Shown: positions 46,255 through 58,844 of the stretch, in pieces
Layout of the letters: each line of letters starts with the position of its first letter
Numbering within the stretch: position 1 is the stretch's first letter
NCBI RefSeq assembly: GCF_024171865.1
Contig: NZ_JAMTCN010000017.1
Coordinates: 57,366-121,365, forward strand
Source of the DNA: Prauserella aidingensis
Lineage (GTDB): Bacteria; Actinomycetota; Actinomycetes; Mycobacteriales; Pseudonocardiaceae
Direction: 5' to 3'
DNA: 64,000 nucleotides
Position numbers and translations under genes: made by a program
Notes under the pieces: generated by a model
What the model saw: only the letters and a program-made list of their open reading frames with translations
Database searches by the model: none
Told to the model about the DNA's origin: nothing

Positions 46255-47481
46255 CTACTCGTAGGCGACCTCGTAGTGCTTGATGCCGTTGAGCCAGCCG
46301 GAGCGCAGGCGCTGCGGCGGCGACACCTCGCGGATGTCGGGCATGGCGTCGGCGATCGCGTTGAAGATCAGGTTCATCTCGAGGCGGGCCAGGTTCGCGC
46401 CGATGCAGTAGTGCGCCCCGGTGCCGCCGAAGCCGACGTGCGGGTTCGGGTCACGCAGGATGTCGAACGTCTCCGGTTCGTCGAACACCTCGGGGTCGAA
46501 GTTGGCGGAGCTGTAGAACATCGCCACGCGATCGCCCTTGCGGATGTGCTGACCGCCCAGCTCGGTGTCGGCCGTCGCCGTGCGCTGGAACGCCACGACG
46601 GGCGTCGCCCAGCGCACGATCTCGTCGGCGGCCGTGTCCGGCCGCCTGCTCTTGTAGAGCTCCCACTGCTCCGGGTGGTCGAGGAACGCCTTCATGCCGT
46701 GGGTGATGGCGTTGCGCGTGGTCTCGTTGCCCGCGACGGCCAACAGGATGACGAAGAAACCGAACTCGTCGGAGGCGAGCGACTCACCGTCCACATCGGC
46801 CTGGACGAGCTTGGTGACGATGTCGTCGGTGGGGTTCTGCCGCCGCTCCTCGGCCATCGCGAACGCGTAGCTGACCAGTTCGGCCGAGGCCGTCAGCGGG
46901 TCCACGTCGTACTCGGGGTCGTCGTAACCGATCATCTGGTTGGACCAGTCGAAGATCTTCAGCCGATCCTCCTGCGGGATGCCGATCAGGTCGGCGATCG
47001 CCTGCAACGGCAGCTCGCAGGCCACGTCCTGCACGAAGTCGCCGGAGCCCTTCGCCTTCGCATCGGCGACGATCTGCCGTGCGCGTTCGCGCAGGCCGTC
47101 CTCGAGCTTGGTGATCGCGCGCGGCGTGAAGCCCTTCGACACGATGCGCCGCAGCTTGGTGTGCTGCGGGGCGTCCATGTTCAGCAGCACGAGCCGGTTG
47201 GCGTTGAGCCCGTCCTCGTCCATGTTCTCGTCGAACCGGACGATCGCGGTCTTCTCGCTCGACGAGAACAGCTCGCTGTCCTTCGACACGGTTTTCACGT
47301 CTTCGAGGCGGGTCACCACCCAGAAACCGTCGTCCCCGAATCCCGCGACGTTGTGGGGCTGGTCGTTCCACCACACGGGTGCGGTGCGGCGCAGCAGCGC
47401 CAGTTCGTCGAGCGGCAGCCGCCGCGCGAGCAGATCGGGATCGGTGAAGTCGAAACCTTCGGGCAACAGTGACGTCGTCAT
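46255..47481 (-). CDS. cyp125: Cytochrome P450 CYP125, steroid C26-monooxygenase
   Basis: 408-residue P450 that oxidises the terminal methyl of the sterol side chain to the acid. The haem loop FGGTGAHYCIGANLAR has its cysteine ligand at about residue 359; I-helix VAGNETTRNAITHG, ExxR in DEIVRWATPVVAF and the CYP125-like YDDPEYDVDPLTASAEL and SSEKTAIVRFDENMDEDGL segments are present. ATG at 47481 with GGAGGT upstream; ATG at 47508 would overlap the operator. Divergent from fadA5, as in mycobacteria, with two KstR boxes between. Confidence 0.95.
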   Translation of the reverse strand: MTTSLLPEGFDFTDPDLLARRLPLDELALLRRTAPVWWNDQPHNVAGFGDDGFWVVTRLEDVKTVSKDSELFSSSEKTAIVRFDENMDEDGLNANRLVLLNMDAPQHTKLRRIVSKGFTPRAITKLEDGLRERARQIVADAKAKGSGDFVQDVACELPLQAIADLIGIPQEDRLKIFDWSNQMIGYDDPEYDVDPLTASAELVSYAFAMAEERRQNPTDDIVTKLVQADVDGESLASDEFGFFVILLAVAGNETTRNAITHGMKAFLDHPEQWELYKSRRPDTAADEIVRWATPVVAFQRTATADTELGGQHIRKGDRVAMFYSSANFDPEVFDEPETFDILRDPNPHVGFGGTGAHYCIGANLARLEMNLIFNAIADAMPDIREVSPPQRLRSGWLNGIKHYEVAYE

Positions 47482-47507
47482 GCGCCGGACCTCCGCGAGC
47501 AGCGTCA

Positions 47508-47521
47508 TGGAACTCGTTCTA
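47508..47521. promoter_or_regulatory. KstR-type operator, cyp125 side
   Basis: TGGAACTCGTTCTA is a full match to TNNAACNNGTTNNA, 26 nt upstream of the chosen cyp125 start. Confidence 0.75.
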
Positions 47522-47662
47522 CCCGCCGAGTAGAGCATACGGTGTTAACTGAATGAAGGGCTTCAGTGAACCCCGTTAACTGAATCGATTGGGATCACGC
47601 TGTTCACCCACAGTCGCAGGCCGAATGCTCCAGGCGATACCTCCCTGGTCGCATTGATCTAG

Positions 47663-48886
<1,224 letters not shown>

Positions 48887-48896
48887 ACTCCCCGGG

Positions 48897-49637
48897 TCAG
48901 CCGCGGCCGATGAACGGCATGCCGTTGGCCGTGATCGTCAGGAACGGCACGTTCGCCGACAGCGGCAGGTTGACCATCGTCAGCACCGCGTCGGCGACGT
49001 GCGCGGCGTCGAACGTCGGCTCCGGCTTGAGGCTGCCGTCGGCCTGCGGCATCCCGACGTCGGAGAACCCGCTGGTCAGCTCGGTGGCGGCGTTGCCGAT
49101 GTCGATCTGCCCGCAGGCGATGTCGTGCGACCTGCCGTCGAGCGCGATCGACTTGGTCAGGCCGGTCAGCGCGTGCTTCGTGGCGGCGTAGGCGACGGTC
49201 TCCGGCCGCGGGGTGTGCGCGGAGACCGAGCCGTTGTTGATGATGCGCCCGCCGCGCGGTGACTGCTCCTTCATCATGCGCACCGCCTGCTGGGCGCACA
49301 GGAACATACCGGTGAGGTTGACGTCGACGATCGCCTTCCAGTCCTCGACCGGCAGCGTGTCCACCGAACCGCGCGTGCCGGTGGTGCCCGCGTTGTTGAA
49401 CAGCACGTCCAGCCTGCCCCACCGCTGCCGCACCGCGTCGAACAGCGCCGCGACCGACTCCGGATCGGTGACGTCGGTGGGCACGACCAGCGCCTCTGCG
49501 GACTCGCCGGCCGCCTCCAGCAACGGTTCCCGCCTGCGCCCCGCCAGCGCGACGGCATACCCCTCGCCGAGCAGCGCCCGCGCGACCTGCCTGCCGATCC
49601 CTGTCCCTGCACCCGTCACCACGGCAACCTTCGTCAT
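48897..49637 (-). CDS. Short-chain dehydrogenase/reductase in the hsa operon
   Basis: 246-residue SDR: cofactor motif [25 protein letters not shown], active-site S-Y-K set in [26 protein letters not shown], and the C-terminal [11 protein letters not shown] loop. The N-terminal Arg pair (AGRRRE) suggests NADP(H). It follows hsaB by 75 nt on the same strand, so probably belongs to the hsaA-D-C-B transcript, but no SDR is standard there; its substrate could be a steroid or ring-cleavage intermediate. The family alone does not tell. Confidence 0.85.
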   Translation of the reverse strand: MTKVAVVTGAGTGIGRQVARALLGEGYAVALAGRRREPLLEAAGESAEALVVPTDVTDPESVAALFDAVRQRWGRLDVLFNNAGTTGTRGSVDTLPVEDWKAIVDVNLTGMFLCAQQAVRMMKEQSPRGGRIINNGSVSAHTPRPETVAYAATKHALTGLTKSIALDGRSHDIACGQIDIGNAATELTSGFSDVGMPQADGSLKPEPTFDAAHVADAVLTMVNLPLSANVPFLTITANGMPFIGRG

Positions 49638-49712
49638 GGCTGCAGGCTATCCCCGGCGGCCGGGACTGCTGCCGGCGTGGTCACCGGTGCGGGCCGGATG
49701 GGGCCGGGCCGG

Positions 49713-52036
<2,324 letters not shown>

Positions 52037-52076
52037 TCAGCTGTGCCTCCTCGGCGGTGTCGGACATGCGCCCCTC

Positions 52077-53306
52077 CTAGACCATCGCGTTCTCGACCGG
52101 CAGGCCGAACTCGCCGGTGCCGAACATCGTGTAGGCGCGTTCGGGGTCGTTGGCCGCGTGCACCCGACCCGCGTGGGCGTCCCGCCAGAACCGCTGGATC
52201 GGCGTACCCGCCCGCAGCGCGCGGCCGCCGGAGTTCTCGAACAGCCGGTCGATCGCCGCGATGGCGCGTTCGGTTCCCCGCACCTGGTCCCTCCGGACCC
52301 GCAGCCGGGTGTCGAACGGCAACTTCTCACCGCGACAGGCCAACTGGTAGAGCTCGTCGATGTTGTGGGTGAGCTGCAGCCAGGCGGCGTCGATCTCGCT
52401 GGCGGCCTCGGCGATCCGCACCTTGGCGAACGGGTCCTCCTGCGACTTCTCCCCCGCGTACGCGGCACGCACCCGCTGCCGCTGGTGCTCGACGTGCGCG
52501 TCGTAGGCACCCTGTGCCATGCCGATGATCGGCGCCGTGATCGTGCTCGGATGCACCGAGCCGTACGGGAGGCGGTAGAGGGGCCCGGGGTTCACCTTCT
52601 GACCCGGCGTGTCCAGTCTGGACGTGAGCAGAAAGCTGAGCGTGCGGTGTTTCGGCACGAACACGTCGTCGACGACGATGTCGTTGCTGCCGGTCCCGCG
52701 CAGGCCCACGGTGTCCCACACGTCGTCGACCGTGTAGTCGGCGGCGGGCAGCAGGTACGTGCAGAAGTCGACCGCGTTGCCCTCGGCGTCGAAGGCGGGC
52801 CCGCCCAGCAGGACCCACGTCGCGTGCCCGCACCCGGACGAGAAGCTCCACGTCCCGCTGACACGGTAGCCGCCGTCGTCGGGCACCGGCCCGGTGACGG
52901 GCTCGCCCGCAGCGTCGACGACGGTCGCCTTCCCCATCGGCGCGTACGACGAGGAGACCAGCGTGTCGATACCGTCGCTGCCCTCGCCGCCCCAGACGTC
53001 CTCCTGCGCGCGGGCCTCGAACAGCCCCAGGTGCCACGGGTGCACTCCGAGGATCGAGGCGACCCAGCCGGTCGAGCCGCACGCGCTCGCGATGAGCTTC
53101 ACGGCCGTGTAGAAGGTCACCGGGTCGGCCTCGAACCCGCCGTAGGGCTTCGGTTGCAGCAGCCTGAAGAACCCGGTCTCCTGCAGGGCCTTGATCGACT
53201 CGTCCGGAATCCTCCGCGCGTCCTCGGCCTCCTGCGCGCGCTCCCGCAGCACGGGCAGCAACTCCTCGATCCCGGCGATCACCGCGTGCGCGCCCTGCTC
53301 GCTCAT
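52077..53306 (-). CDS. hsaA: Flavin-dependent monooxygenase HsaA, oxygenase subunit
   Basis: 409 residues of the acyl-CoA-dehydrogenase-fold group D flavin monooxygenases; hydroxylates 3-HSA at C4 with FMNH2 from HsaB. Characteristic blocks: IPDESIKALQETGFFRLLQPKPYGGFEADP, SACGSTGWVASILGVHPWHLGLF, GYRVSGTWSFSSGCGHATWVLLGG, DVWDTVGLRGTGSNDIVVDDVFVP and FENSGGRALRAGTPIQRFWRDAHAGRVHAAND. ATG at 53306 with GAGGCAGGT. First gene of the hsa operon, divergent from kshA with two KstR boxes between. Confidence 0.95.
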   Translation of the reverse strand: MSEQGAHAVIAGIEELLPVLRERAQEAEDARRIPDESIKALQETGFFRLLQPKPYGGFEADPVTFYTAVKLIASACGSTGWVASILGVHPWHLGLFEARAQEDVWGGEGSDGIDTLVSSSYAPMGKATVVDAAGEPVTGPVPDDGGYRVSGTWSFSSGCGHATWVLLGGPAFDAEGNAVDFCTYLLPAADYTVDDVWDTVGLRGTGSNDIVVDDVFVPKHRTLSFLLTSRLDTPGQKVNPGPLYRLPYGSVHPSTITAPIIGMAQGAYDAHVEHQRQRVRAAYAGEKSQEDPFAKVRIAEAASEIDAAWLQLTHNIDELYQLACRGEKLPFDTRLRVRRDQVRGTERAIAAIDRLFENSGGRALRAGTPIQRFWRDAHAGRVHAANDPERAYTMFGTGEFGLPVENAMV

Positions 53307-53369
53307 ACCTGCCTCGTTCCTTCTCCGCCGGACCGCTGGGATCCGCCTGCTCGGTGTACACACCAAGAT

Positions 53370-53383
53370 TAGAACACGTTCTT
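53370..53383. promoter_or_regulatory. KstR-type operator, hsaA side
   Basis: TAGAACACGTTCTT; palindromic core AGAAC-N2-GTTCT, last consensus A replaced by T. 63 nt upstream of hsaA. Confidence 0.75.
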
Positions 53384-53519
53384 GTTTTTGTCACTGCATT
53401 CCACCCTGACCAGGCGAGAACGCCCGTGAACCCTGCACCGCCAGGACGAAACGGTCCGGGCGCACTCCGGACGCCCCGCCGACCCTCTGAGGAAACCCGT
53501 TGCCGATCCCCGCTAGAAC

Positions 53520-53533
53520 TGGAACACGTTCTC
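53520..53533. promoter_or_regulatory. KstR-type operator, kshA side
   Basis: TGGAACACGTTCTC; keeps AAC-N2-GTT, last base differs. 124 nt before kshA. With the other box it brackets the 351-nt hsaA-kshA divergent region, which holds no gene. Confidence 0.7.
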
Positions 53534-53657
53534 ATCTATGGTAGGCATCGTCGACCGTCATTCACCACGAAAGGCATGCAACGCGTTCCAGTCGCCGCAG
53601 GCGGGAACACGCGACATGGGCCACGGGCAGAGCAGCCCGGAGAGCTGGAGGTTCGTC

Positions 53658-54812
53658 ATGACGCAGGCAGGCTCCGTCCGCACGATCGACGTCGGCGCAC
53701 CGCCCGAGCGGTTCGCCCGCGGGTGGCACTGTCTCGGACTCGTGGAGCACTTCGCCGACGGCACGCCGCACGCCGTCCACGCGTTCGGCACCAAACTGGT
53801 CGTGTTCCAGGGCTCGGACGGGCAGATCAACGTCCTCGACGGCTACTGCCGTCACATGGGCGGCGACCTGACCCAGGGCGAGGTCAAGGGCAACGAGGTC
53901 GCCTGCCCCTTCCACGACTGGCGCTGGGGCGGCGACGGCAAGTGCAAGTCCATCCCCTATGCGAAGCGGGTGCCGCTGCGGGCCCGTACCCGCGCGTGGC
54001 GCACGTTGCAGGAGAACAAGCAGCTGTTCGTCTGGCACGACCCCGAGGGCAACCCGCCACCCGAGGAGGTGACGATCCCCCGCATCAACGGCATCTTCAC
54101 CGACGAGTGGAGCAACTGGACGTGGGACTCGGTCACCATCGAGGGCGCCAACTGCCGCGAGATCGTCGACAACGTCGTCGACATGGCCCACTTCTTCTAC
54201 ATCCACTACGGCATCCCGACGTACTTCAAGAACGTCTTCGAAGGCCACATCGCGTCGCAGTACCTGAACTCCAAGGGCCGCGCCGACATGGGCATGTCGT
54301 CCAACTACGGCGGCGAGGACAACCTCCTCGAATCCGAGGCGTCCTACTACGGCCCGGCGTACATGATCAACACGCTGCACAACGACTACAAGGGCATCAA
54401 GATCGACACCGTGCTGATCAACTGCCACTATCCGGTCAGCCCGACCTCGTTCGTGCTGCAGTGGGGTGTCGCCGTGCGCAAACCGCCGGGTGTCGACGAC
54501 GCGCAGGCCGATAAGATCGCGCAGAAGTTCGCCGAGGGTGTCGGTGTCGGCTTCCTCCAGGACGTCGAGATCTGGAAGAACAAGACCCGCATCGACAACC
54601 CGCTGCTGTGCGAGGAGGACGGGCCGGTCTACCAGCTGCGGCGCTGGTACGAACAGTTCTACGTGGACGTCGACGACATCGACGAGGACATGACGCGGCG
54701 GTTCGAGTTCGAAGTGGACGTCACCCGCGCCAACGAGGTGTGGGAGCGGGAGGTCGCCGACAACCTCGCACGGCAACAGCAGGAGGCGGCCGACCGGGCG
54801 GGAGTGTCCTGA
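53658..54812 (+). CDS. kshA: 3-ketosteroid 9-alpha-hydroxylase, oxygenase component KshA
   Basis: 384-residue Rieske non-haem iron oxygenase that hydroxylates C9 and, with Delta1-dehydrogenation, opens ring B. Rieske ligands are C64-x-H66 and C83-x2-H86; mononuclear iron ligands are H178 and H183 (DMAHFFYIHYG) and D302 (QDVEIW). KshA-specific GPAYMINTLHNDYKGIKIDTVLINCHYPV is present. ATG at 53658 has GGAGG six nt upstream; a 40-codon upstream extension is open but not protein-like. First of a kshA, unknown, kshB, hydratase operon. Confidence 0.95.
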   Translation: MTQAGSVRTIDVGAPPERFARGWHCLGLVEHFADGTPHAVHAFGTKLVVFQGSDGQINVLDGYCRHMGGDLTQGEVKGNEVACPFHDWRWGGDGKCKSIPYAKRVPLRARTRAWRTLQENKQLFVWHDPEGNPPPEEVTIPRINGIFTDEWSNWTWDSVTIEGANCREIVDNVVDMAHFFYIHYGIPTYFKNVFEGHIASQYLNSKGRADMGMSSNYGGEDNLLESEASYYGPAYMINTLHNDYKGIKIDTVLINCHYPVSPTSFVLQWGVAVRKPPGVDDAQADKIAQKFAEGVGVGFLQDVEIWKNKTRIDNPLLCEEDGPVYQLRRWYEQFYVDVDDIDEDMTRRFEFEVDVTRANEVWEREVADNLARQQQEAADRAGVS

Positions 54813-55145
54813 GTGGCCGCCGACGTGGCCGCCGCGGACCCCGGCGGCGGTGAGCTCGGAGGCACCGACGCCGTCCGCGCGCAGACCCGGGCCGACCGGG
54901 AGGAGTTCCTCACCGCGGGACTCGTCCCGGTGGCCTGCCACGCCTGCGCGACGACGGTGCTGGTCAAGAAGAACAGCCCCGAGCACACGAGCATCCAATG
55001 GGTGACCGATGCCGCGACGAGCTGCCCGGTGCTGGCCGACCGCGTCGCGGCGGGCACGCCCGGGGCGCGCGCGGGCACCTGCGAGCGGCTGCGCGAGAGC
55101 ATCACGACCGCCGAACGGGACGGAGCATTCGGGTATGAGCGGTGA
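54813..55145 (+). CDS. Small cysteine-containing protein between kshA and kshB (Rv3527-like)
   Basis: 110 residues, family unrecognised. A disordered Ala/Asp/Gly-rich start is followed by REEFLTAGLVPVACHACATTVLVKKNSPEHTSIQWV and a C-terminal part with single cysteines in TSCPVLADRV and AGTCERLRE. The four cysteines plus one or two histidines could bind metal or an Fe-S centre. GTG at 54813 abuts the kshA stop and the end overlaps kshB by 11 nt, so it is made with the two KSH subunits. A protein of similar size follows kshA in mycobacteria (Rv3527), function unknown. Confidence 0.7.
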   Translation: MAADVAAADPGGGELGGTDAVRAQTRADREEFLTAGLVPVACHACATTVLVKKNSPEHTSIQWVTDAATSCPVLADRVAAGTPGARAGTCERLRESITTAERDGAFGYER

Positions 55146-56241
55146 CGGCGCCGTACCGGCGCAGCGGCTGCGGGTGGCCGAGGTGGTGGACGAGACCGCG
55201 GCGGCACGGTCGATCGTGTTCGACGCCGAGCTCGACTACCGCCCCGGCCAGTTCCTCACCGTGCGAGTGCCCGGGGACGACCGCGGACCGGTCGCACGGT
55301 GCTATTCGCTGTCGAGTTCGCCCTTCACCGGTGAGCGCCCGCAGGTGACGGTCAAGCGCGACGGGTACGCCTCCAACTGGCTGTGCGACCACATCACGGC
55401 GGGCGACGAGCTCGACGTGCTGCCCGCGAGCGGCGTGTTCACCCCGGCCAACCTCGATGCCGACCTCGCACTGTTCGCGGGCGGCAGCGGCATCACCCCG
55501 GTGCTGTCGATCGTCCGGTCGGTGCTCGCCCACGGGACGGGGTCGATGACGCTGGTGTACGCCAACGCCGACGAGTCGTCGGTGATCTTCGCGAGTGCGC
55601 TGCGCGAGCTCGAGGAGACGTATCCGGGCAGGCTCACCGTGGTGCACTGGCTGGAGACGCTGCAGGGGCTGCCCACGGCCGAACGGCTCGCACCCCTCGC
55701 CGGCACGCTGCAGGGCCGGGAGACGTTCGTCTGCGGCCCGGCGCCGTACATGCGTGCCGTCGTCGACGCGGCCAAGGCGGCGGGCACGCCGCGGACACGG
55801 ATCCACCGGGAAACGTTCGTCTCCCTCGGCGGCGACCCGTTCGCCGTCGCCGATCCGGCCACGGGCTCGGCCGGCGTCGCAGCGGACGCCCCGGAGCAGA
55901 CCGCGGCCGACGACGCCGGGGCTGGGGCTGGGGCAGGGGACGACGCCGGGGGCGCTGCGGGTGACGCGCCCGCGCGGGTGACCGTCGACCTGGACGGTAC
56001 GACCACCGAGCACGCCTGGCCACGCGGCGCCAGGCTGCTGGACGTCCTGTTGGACGCGGGCCGCGACGCCCCGTACTCGTGCCGGGAGGGACAGTGCAGC
56101 GCCTGCGCGTGCCGGGTCGTCTCCGGCGAGGTGAAGATGCTGAACAACGAGGTGCTCGACTCCGACGACATCGCCGACGGGATCGTGCTGGCCTGCCAGT
56201 CCCTGCCGATCACCGACGACGTGTCGATCAGCTACGAGTAG
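55135..56241 (+). CDS. kshB: 3-ketosteroid 9-alpha-hydroxylase, reductase component KshB
   Basis: 368-residue three-domain reductase passing electrons from NADH to KshA. FAD domain motif RCYSLSSSPF, NAD domain LALFAGGSGITPVLSIVRSVL and CGPAPYMRAVVDAA, then a plant-type [2Fe-2S] ferredoxin domain with C-x4-C-x2-C (SCREGQCSACAC) and a final cysteine in VLACQSLP. An Ala/Gly/Asp-rich linker of about 40 residues (encoded near 55865-55975) joins the NAD and ferredoxin domains. ATG at 55135 overlaps the previous gene by 11 nt. Confidence 0.95.
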   Translation: MSGDGAVPAQRLRVAEVVDETAAARSIVFDAELDYRPGQFLTVRVPGDDRGPVARCYSLSSSPFTGERPQVTVKRDGYASNWLCDHITAGDELDVLPASGVFTPANLDADLALFAGGSGITPVLSIVRSVLAHGTGSMTLVYANADESSVIFASALRELEETYPGRLTVVHWLETLQGLPTAERLAPLAGTLQGRETFVCGPAPYMRAVVDAAKAAGTPRTRIHRETFVSLGGDPFAVADPATGSAGVAADAPEQTAADDAGAGAGAGDDAGGAAGDAPARVTVDLDGTTTEHAWPRGARLLDVLLDAGRDAPYSCREGQCSACACRVVSGEVKMLNNEVLDSDDIADGIVLACQSLPITDDVSISYE

Positions 56242-56249
56242 GAGACGCC

Positions 56250-57110
56250 GTGCCCATCGACCCCGACCGCGCGATCGGCGCGGACCTCGGCGAGACCACG
56301 TTCGCGTGGACCGCCTCCGACGTGCTGCTGTACCACCTCGCGCTCGGCGCGGGTGCGCCGCCGACCGATCCGCGGGAACTGCGCTACGCCACCGAGAGCG
56401 ACCTGCGGGTGCTGCCGACGTTCGCCACCGTCGCCGCCACGGTCCGCGCCACCGAGCCGCCCGAGGTGCGGTTCCCGGGCATCGACATCGACCTCGCGAA
56501 GGTCGTCCACGGGACGCAGCAGGTCGTCGCGCACCGGCCGTTTCCCGTGTCCGGCACGGCGACGGCGCGCGGCCGCATCGCCGACGTGCTCGACAAGGGC
56601 AAGGCCGCGGTGATCGTCCAGGAGACCGAGGTCACCGACGAGGCAGGCGATCCGCTGTGGACGGCGCGGTCGAGCATCTTCGCCCGCGGCGAGGGCGGAT
56701 TCGGCGGCCGCCGCGGCACCTCCGGCCGGCTACCTGCTCCCGACCGCGAGCCGGACCTCGTCGTCGACGTGCCGACGCTGCCCCAGCAGGCACTGCTCTA
56801 CCGCCTGTGCGGTGACCGCAACCCGCTCCACTCGGATCCCGAGTTCGCCCGCGCGGCCGGATTCGACGCCCCCATCCTGCACGGCCTGTGCACCTACGGC
56901 GTCGTCGCCAAGGCCGTCACGGACGCGGCGCTGGACGGCGAGCCGACCGCGGTCGGCTCGTGGTCGGCGACGTTCGCCGGCATCGCGGTGCCGGGCGAGA
57001 CGCTGCGGGTACGGATCTGGCGCGACGCCGACCGGCTGCTCGTCACGGCGACGTCGCTCGACCGCGACGAGGCCCCGGTGCTCTCCGACGCCGTGCTCAC
57101 CCCGGCCTGA
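56250..57110 (+). CDS. hsd4B: MaoC-type steroid enoyl-CoA hydratase (Hsd4B/Rv3538-like)
   Basis: 286-residue double hot-dog hydratase of the multifunctional-enzyme type 2 family. The hydratase-2 signature YRLCGDRNPLHSDPEFARAAGFDAPILHGLCTYG contains the Asp and His catalytic pair; the N-terminal half is a degenerate hot dog that binds the CoA-linked side chain. The length equals, as I recall, that of mycobacterial Rv3538, which hydrates side-chain 24-enoyl-CoA. GTG at 56250 with TAGGAG, eight nt after kshB; closes the operon. Confidence 0.88.
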   Translation: MPIDPDRAIGADLGETTFAWTASDVLLYHLALGAGAPPTDPRELRYATESDLRVLPTFATVAATVRATEPPEVRFPGIDIDLAKVVHGTQQVVAHRPFPVSGTATARGRIADVLDKGKAAVIVQETEVTDEAGDPLWTARSSIFARGEGGFGGRRGTSGRLPAPDREPDLVVDVPTLPQQALLYRLCGDRNPLHSDPEFARAAGFDAPILHGLCTYGVVAKAVTDAALDGEPTAVGSWSATFAGIAVPGETLRVRIWRDADRLLVTATSLDRDEAPVLSDAVLTPA

Positions 57111-57124
57111 CCGGCCTCTCACGC

Positions 57125-57161
57125 GATCCCGCGTCCGACCTGCCGAGGTGGGCGCGGGATC
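57125..57161. terminator. Hairpin between convergent hydratase and ltp2 operons
   Basis: Perfect 9-bp stem (57125-57133 with 57153-57161), 19-nt loop, 14 nt after the hydratase stop. Confidence 0.55.
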
Positions 57162-57261
57162 AGGTGTGCCCGGATGCCGAACACGTGCGAGAAGACAGTC
57201 GCGCGCCGGCGCGCCGTTGAGGGGTGGCGGCCGGGCGACGGGCGGGCGCAGGATTCGCGGG

Positions 57262-58458
57262 TCAGGGCGCGGTGAGGACCAGGCCGCTGGTCGGCACGCC
57301 GGTTCCGGCGGTGACCAGCACCGTCTCCGCTCCCGCCACCTGGTTGGCCGCGGTGCCGCGCAGTTGGCGCACCGCCTCGGCGATGCCGTTCATGCCGTGG
57401 ATGTAGGCCTCGCCCAGCTGTCCGCCGTGCGGGTTCAGCGGCAACTGCCCGTCCAGTTCGAGCCTGCCGTCGGCGATGAAGTCCTTCGCCTCCCCACGCC
57501 CGCAGAAGCCGAGCTCCTCCAGCTGTATCAGCACGTACGGGGTGAAGTGGTCGTACAGCACGGCCACGTCCACATCGGACGTCGTGCGGCCCGACTGCCG
57601 CCACAGCTGCCCGCCGACGACGCCCATCTCCGGCAGCGCCGCGAGGTCGTCGCGGTAGTAGCTGGTCATGATGTACTGGTCGGGTCCGCTCCCCTGCGCC
57701 GCCCCGGCGATCACCGCGGGCGGTCTGCGCAGGTCACGGGCCCGCTCGGCGCTCGTGACGACCAGCGCGACCCCGCCGTCGCTCTCCTGGCAGCAGTCCA
57801 GCAGGTGCAGCGGCTCGGCGACCCACTTCGAGGTCTGATGCTCGGCGAGCGTGATCGGCTTGCCGTGGAACCACGCGTGCGGGTTGGTCGCGGCGCGGGC
57901 GCGGGCGGTGACGGCGATCCTGCCGAAGTCCTCGCTGCTCGCGCCGTACTCGTGCAGATACCGCCGGGCGACCATCGCGACCGTGGCCGCGGGCGTCGCC
58001 AGGCCCGCCGGGTAGTGGTACCCGTTGTCCACCCCCGAGGTGTTGACCTGCTGTGCCACCGCCGAGGACACCTGGCCGAACCGGTTTCCGGAACGTTCGT
58101 TGAAGGCCCGGTAGGCCACGACGACGTCGGCCGCTCCGGTCGCGACGGCCATCGCGGCCTGCTGCACGGTCGCGGCGGCCGCACCACCGCCGTAGTGGAC
58201 CCGGCTGAAGAACGTCAGGTCGGGAATGCCCAGTTCCCGCGCCAGTGCGATCTCCGCGTTGCCGTCCATCGTGAACGTCACCAGACCGTCCACATCGGAG
58301 GTAGAAAGTCCCGCGTCGGCCAGTGCCGCCGAGACGCACTCGCTCGCGAGCCGCAGTTCCGTCCGGCCGGATTCCTTGGAGAACTCGGTCGCACCGATCC
58401 CCACGATCGCCGCCGCTCCGCCGATGCCCGCCCCGTCTCCTCCGGTCCCGCCGGTCAT
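57262..58458 (-). CDS. ltp2: Retro-aldolase Ltp2 (thiolase-like)
   Basis: 398-residue thiolase-like protein that, with the DUF35 domain of ChsH2, splits the C22 hydroxyacyl-CoA into androstenedione and propionyl-CoA, ending side-chain removal. Family blocks: AAIVGIGATEFSKESGRTELRLA, FFSRVHYGGGAAAATVQQAAMAVATG, YRAFNERSGNRFGQV, LYDHFTPYVLIQLEELGFCGRGEAKDFI and THGGQLGEAYIHGMNG-like NPHGGQLGEAYIHGMNG, plus VTAGTGVPTSG near the end. Start ATG at 58458 overlaps chsH1 by four nt. Last gene of the five-gene operon. Confidence 0.95.
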   Translation of the reverse strand: MTGGTGGDGAGIGGAAAIVGIGATEFSKESGRTELRLASECVSAALADAGLSTSDVDGLVTFTMDGNAEIALARELGIPDLTFFSRVHYGGGAAAATVQQAAMAVATGAADVVVAYRAFNERSGNRFGQVSSAVAQQVNTSGVDNGYHYPAGLATPAATVAMVARRYLHEYGASSEDFGRIAVTARARAATNPHAWFHGKPITLAEHQTSKWVAEPLHLLDCCQESDGGVALVVTSAERARDLRRPPAVIAGAAQGSGPDQYIMTSYYRDDLAALPEMGVVGGQLWRQSGRTTSDVDVAVLYDHFTPYVLIQLEELGFCGRGEAKDFIADGRLELDGQLPLNPHGGQLGEAYIHGMNGIAEAVRQLRGTAANQVAGAETVLVTAGTGVPTSGLVLTAP

Positions 58459-58844
58459 GCCGTCACCTCGATCCGCACCGTCGCCGACACGTGCTCCCCC
58501 AGACCGTCCGTACCGGACACCGCCACGGTCACCTCGTCGCCGTCGACCTCGTCGACCCGGCCGGTGAAGGTCAGCGTGTCGCCCGCGTAACAGGGCACGC
58601 CCAGGCGCAGGGAGATCGACCGGACGAGCGCATCGGGGCCCGCCCAGTCGGTGACGAACCTCTGCACCAGTCCCGTGTCGGTCAGGATGTTCAGGAAGAT
58701 GTCGCGCGACCCGCGGGCGACGGCCGCGTCGCGGTCGTGGTGCACGTCCTGGAAGTCGCGTGTGGCCAGGGCCGTGGCGACCACGAACGTCGGCGTGGCC
58801 TCGACGGTCAGCGGCGGCAGCTCCGCACCCACGGTGATGGTCAT
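58455..58844 (-). CDS. chsH1: MaoC-like hydratase subunit ChsH1
   Basis: 129-residue single hot-dog protein, the same length as mycobacterial ChsH1. FQDVHHDRDAAVARGSRDIFLNILTDTGLVQRFV holds the hydratase-2 region with Asp/His residues. Forms with ChsH2 the heteromeric hydratase for 3-oxo-4,17-pregnadiene-20-carboxyl-CoA. Coupled on both sides by ATGA overlaps (chsH2 and ltp2). Confidence 0.93.
   Translation of the reverse strand: MTITVGAELPPLTVEATPTFVVATALATRDFQDVHHDRDAAVARGSRDIFLNILTDTGLVQRFVTDWAGPDALVRSISLRLGVPCYAGDTLTFTGRVDEVDGDEVTVAVSGTDGLGEHVSATVRIEVTA

Noticed and set aside
53538..53657. N-terminal 40-residue extension of KshA
   Set aside because: It would begin next to the KstR box, lacks a ribosome site and is not protein-like, while ATG 53658 has GGAGG at ideal spacing and gives the family length.
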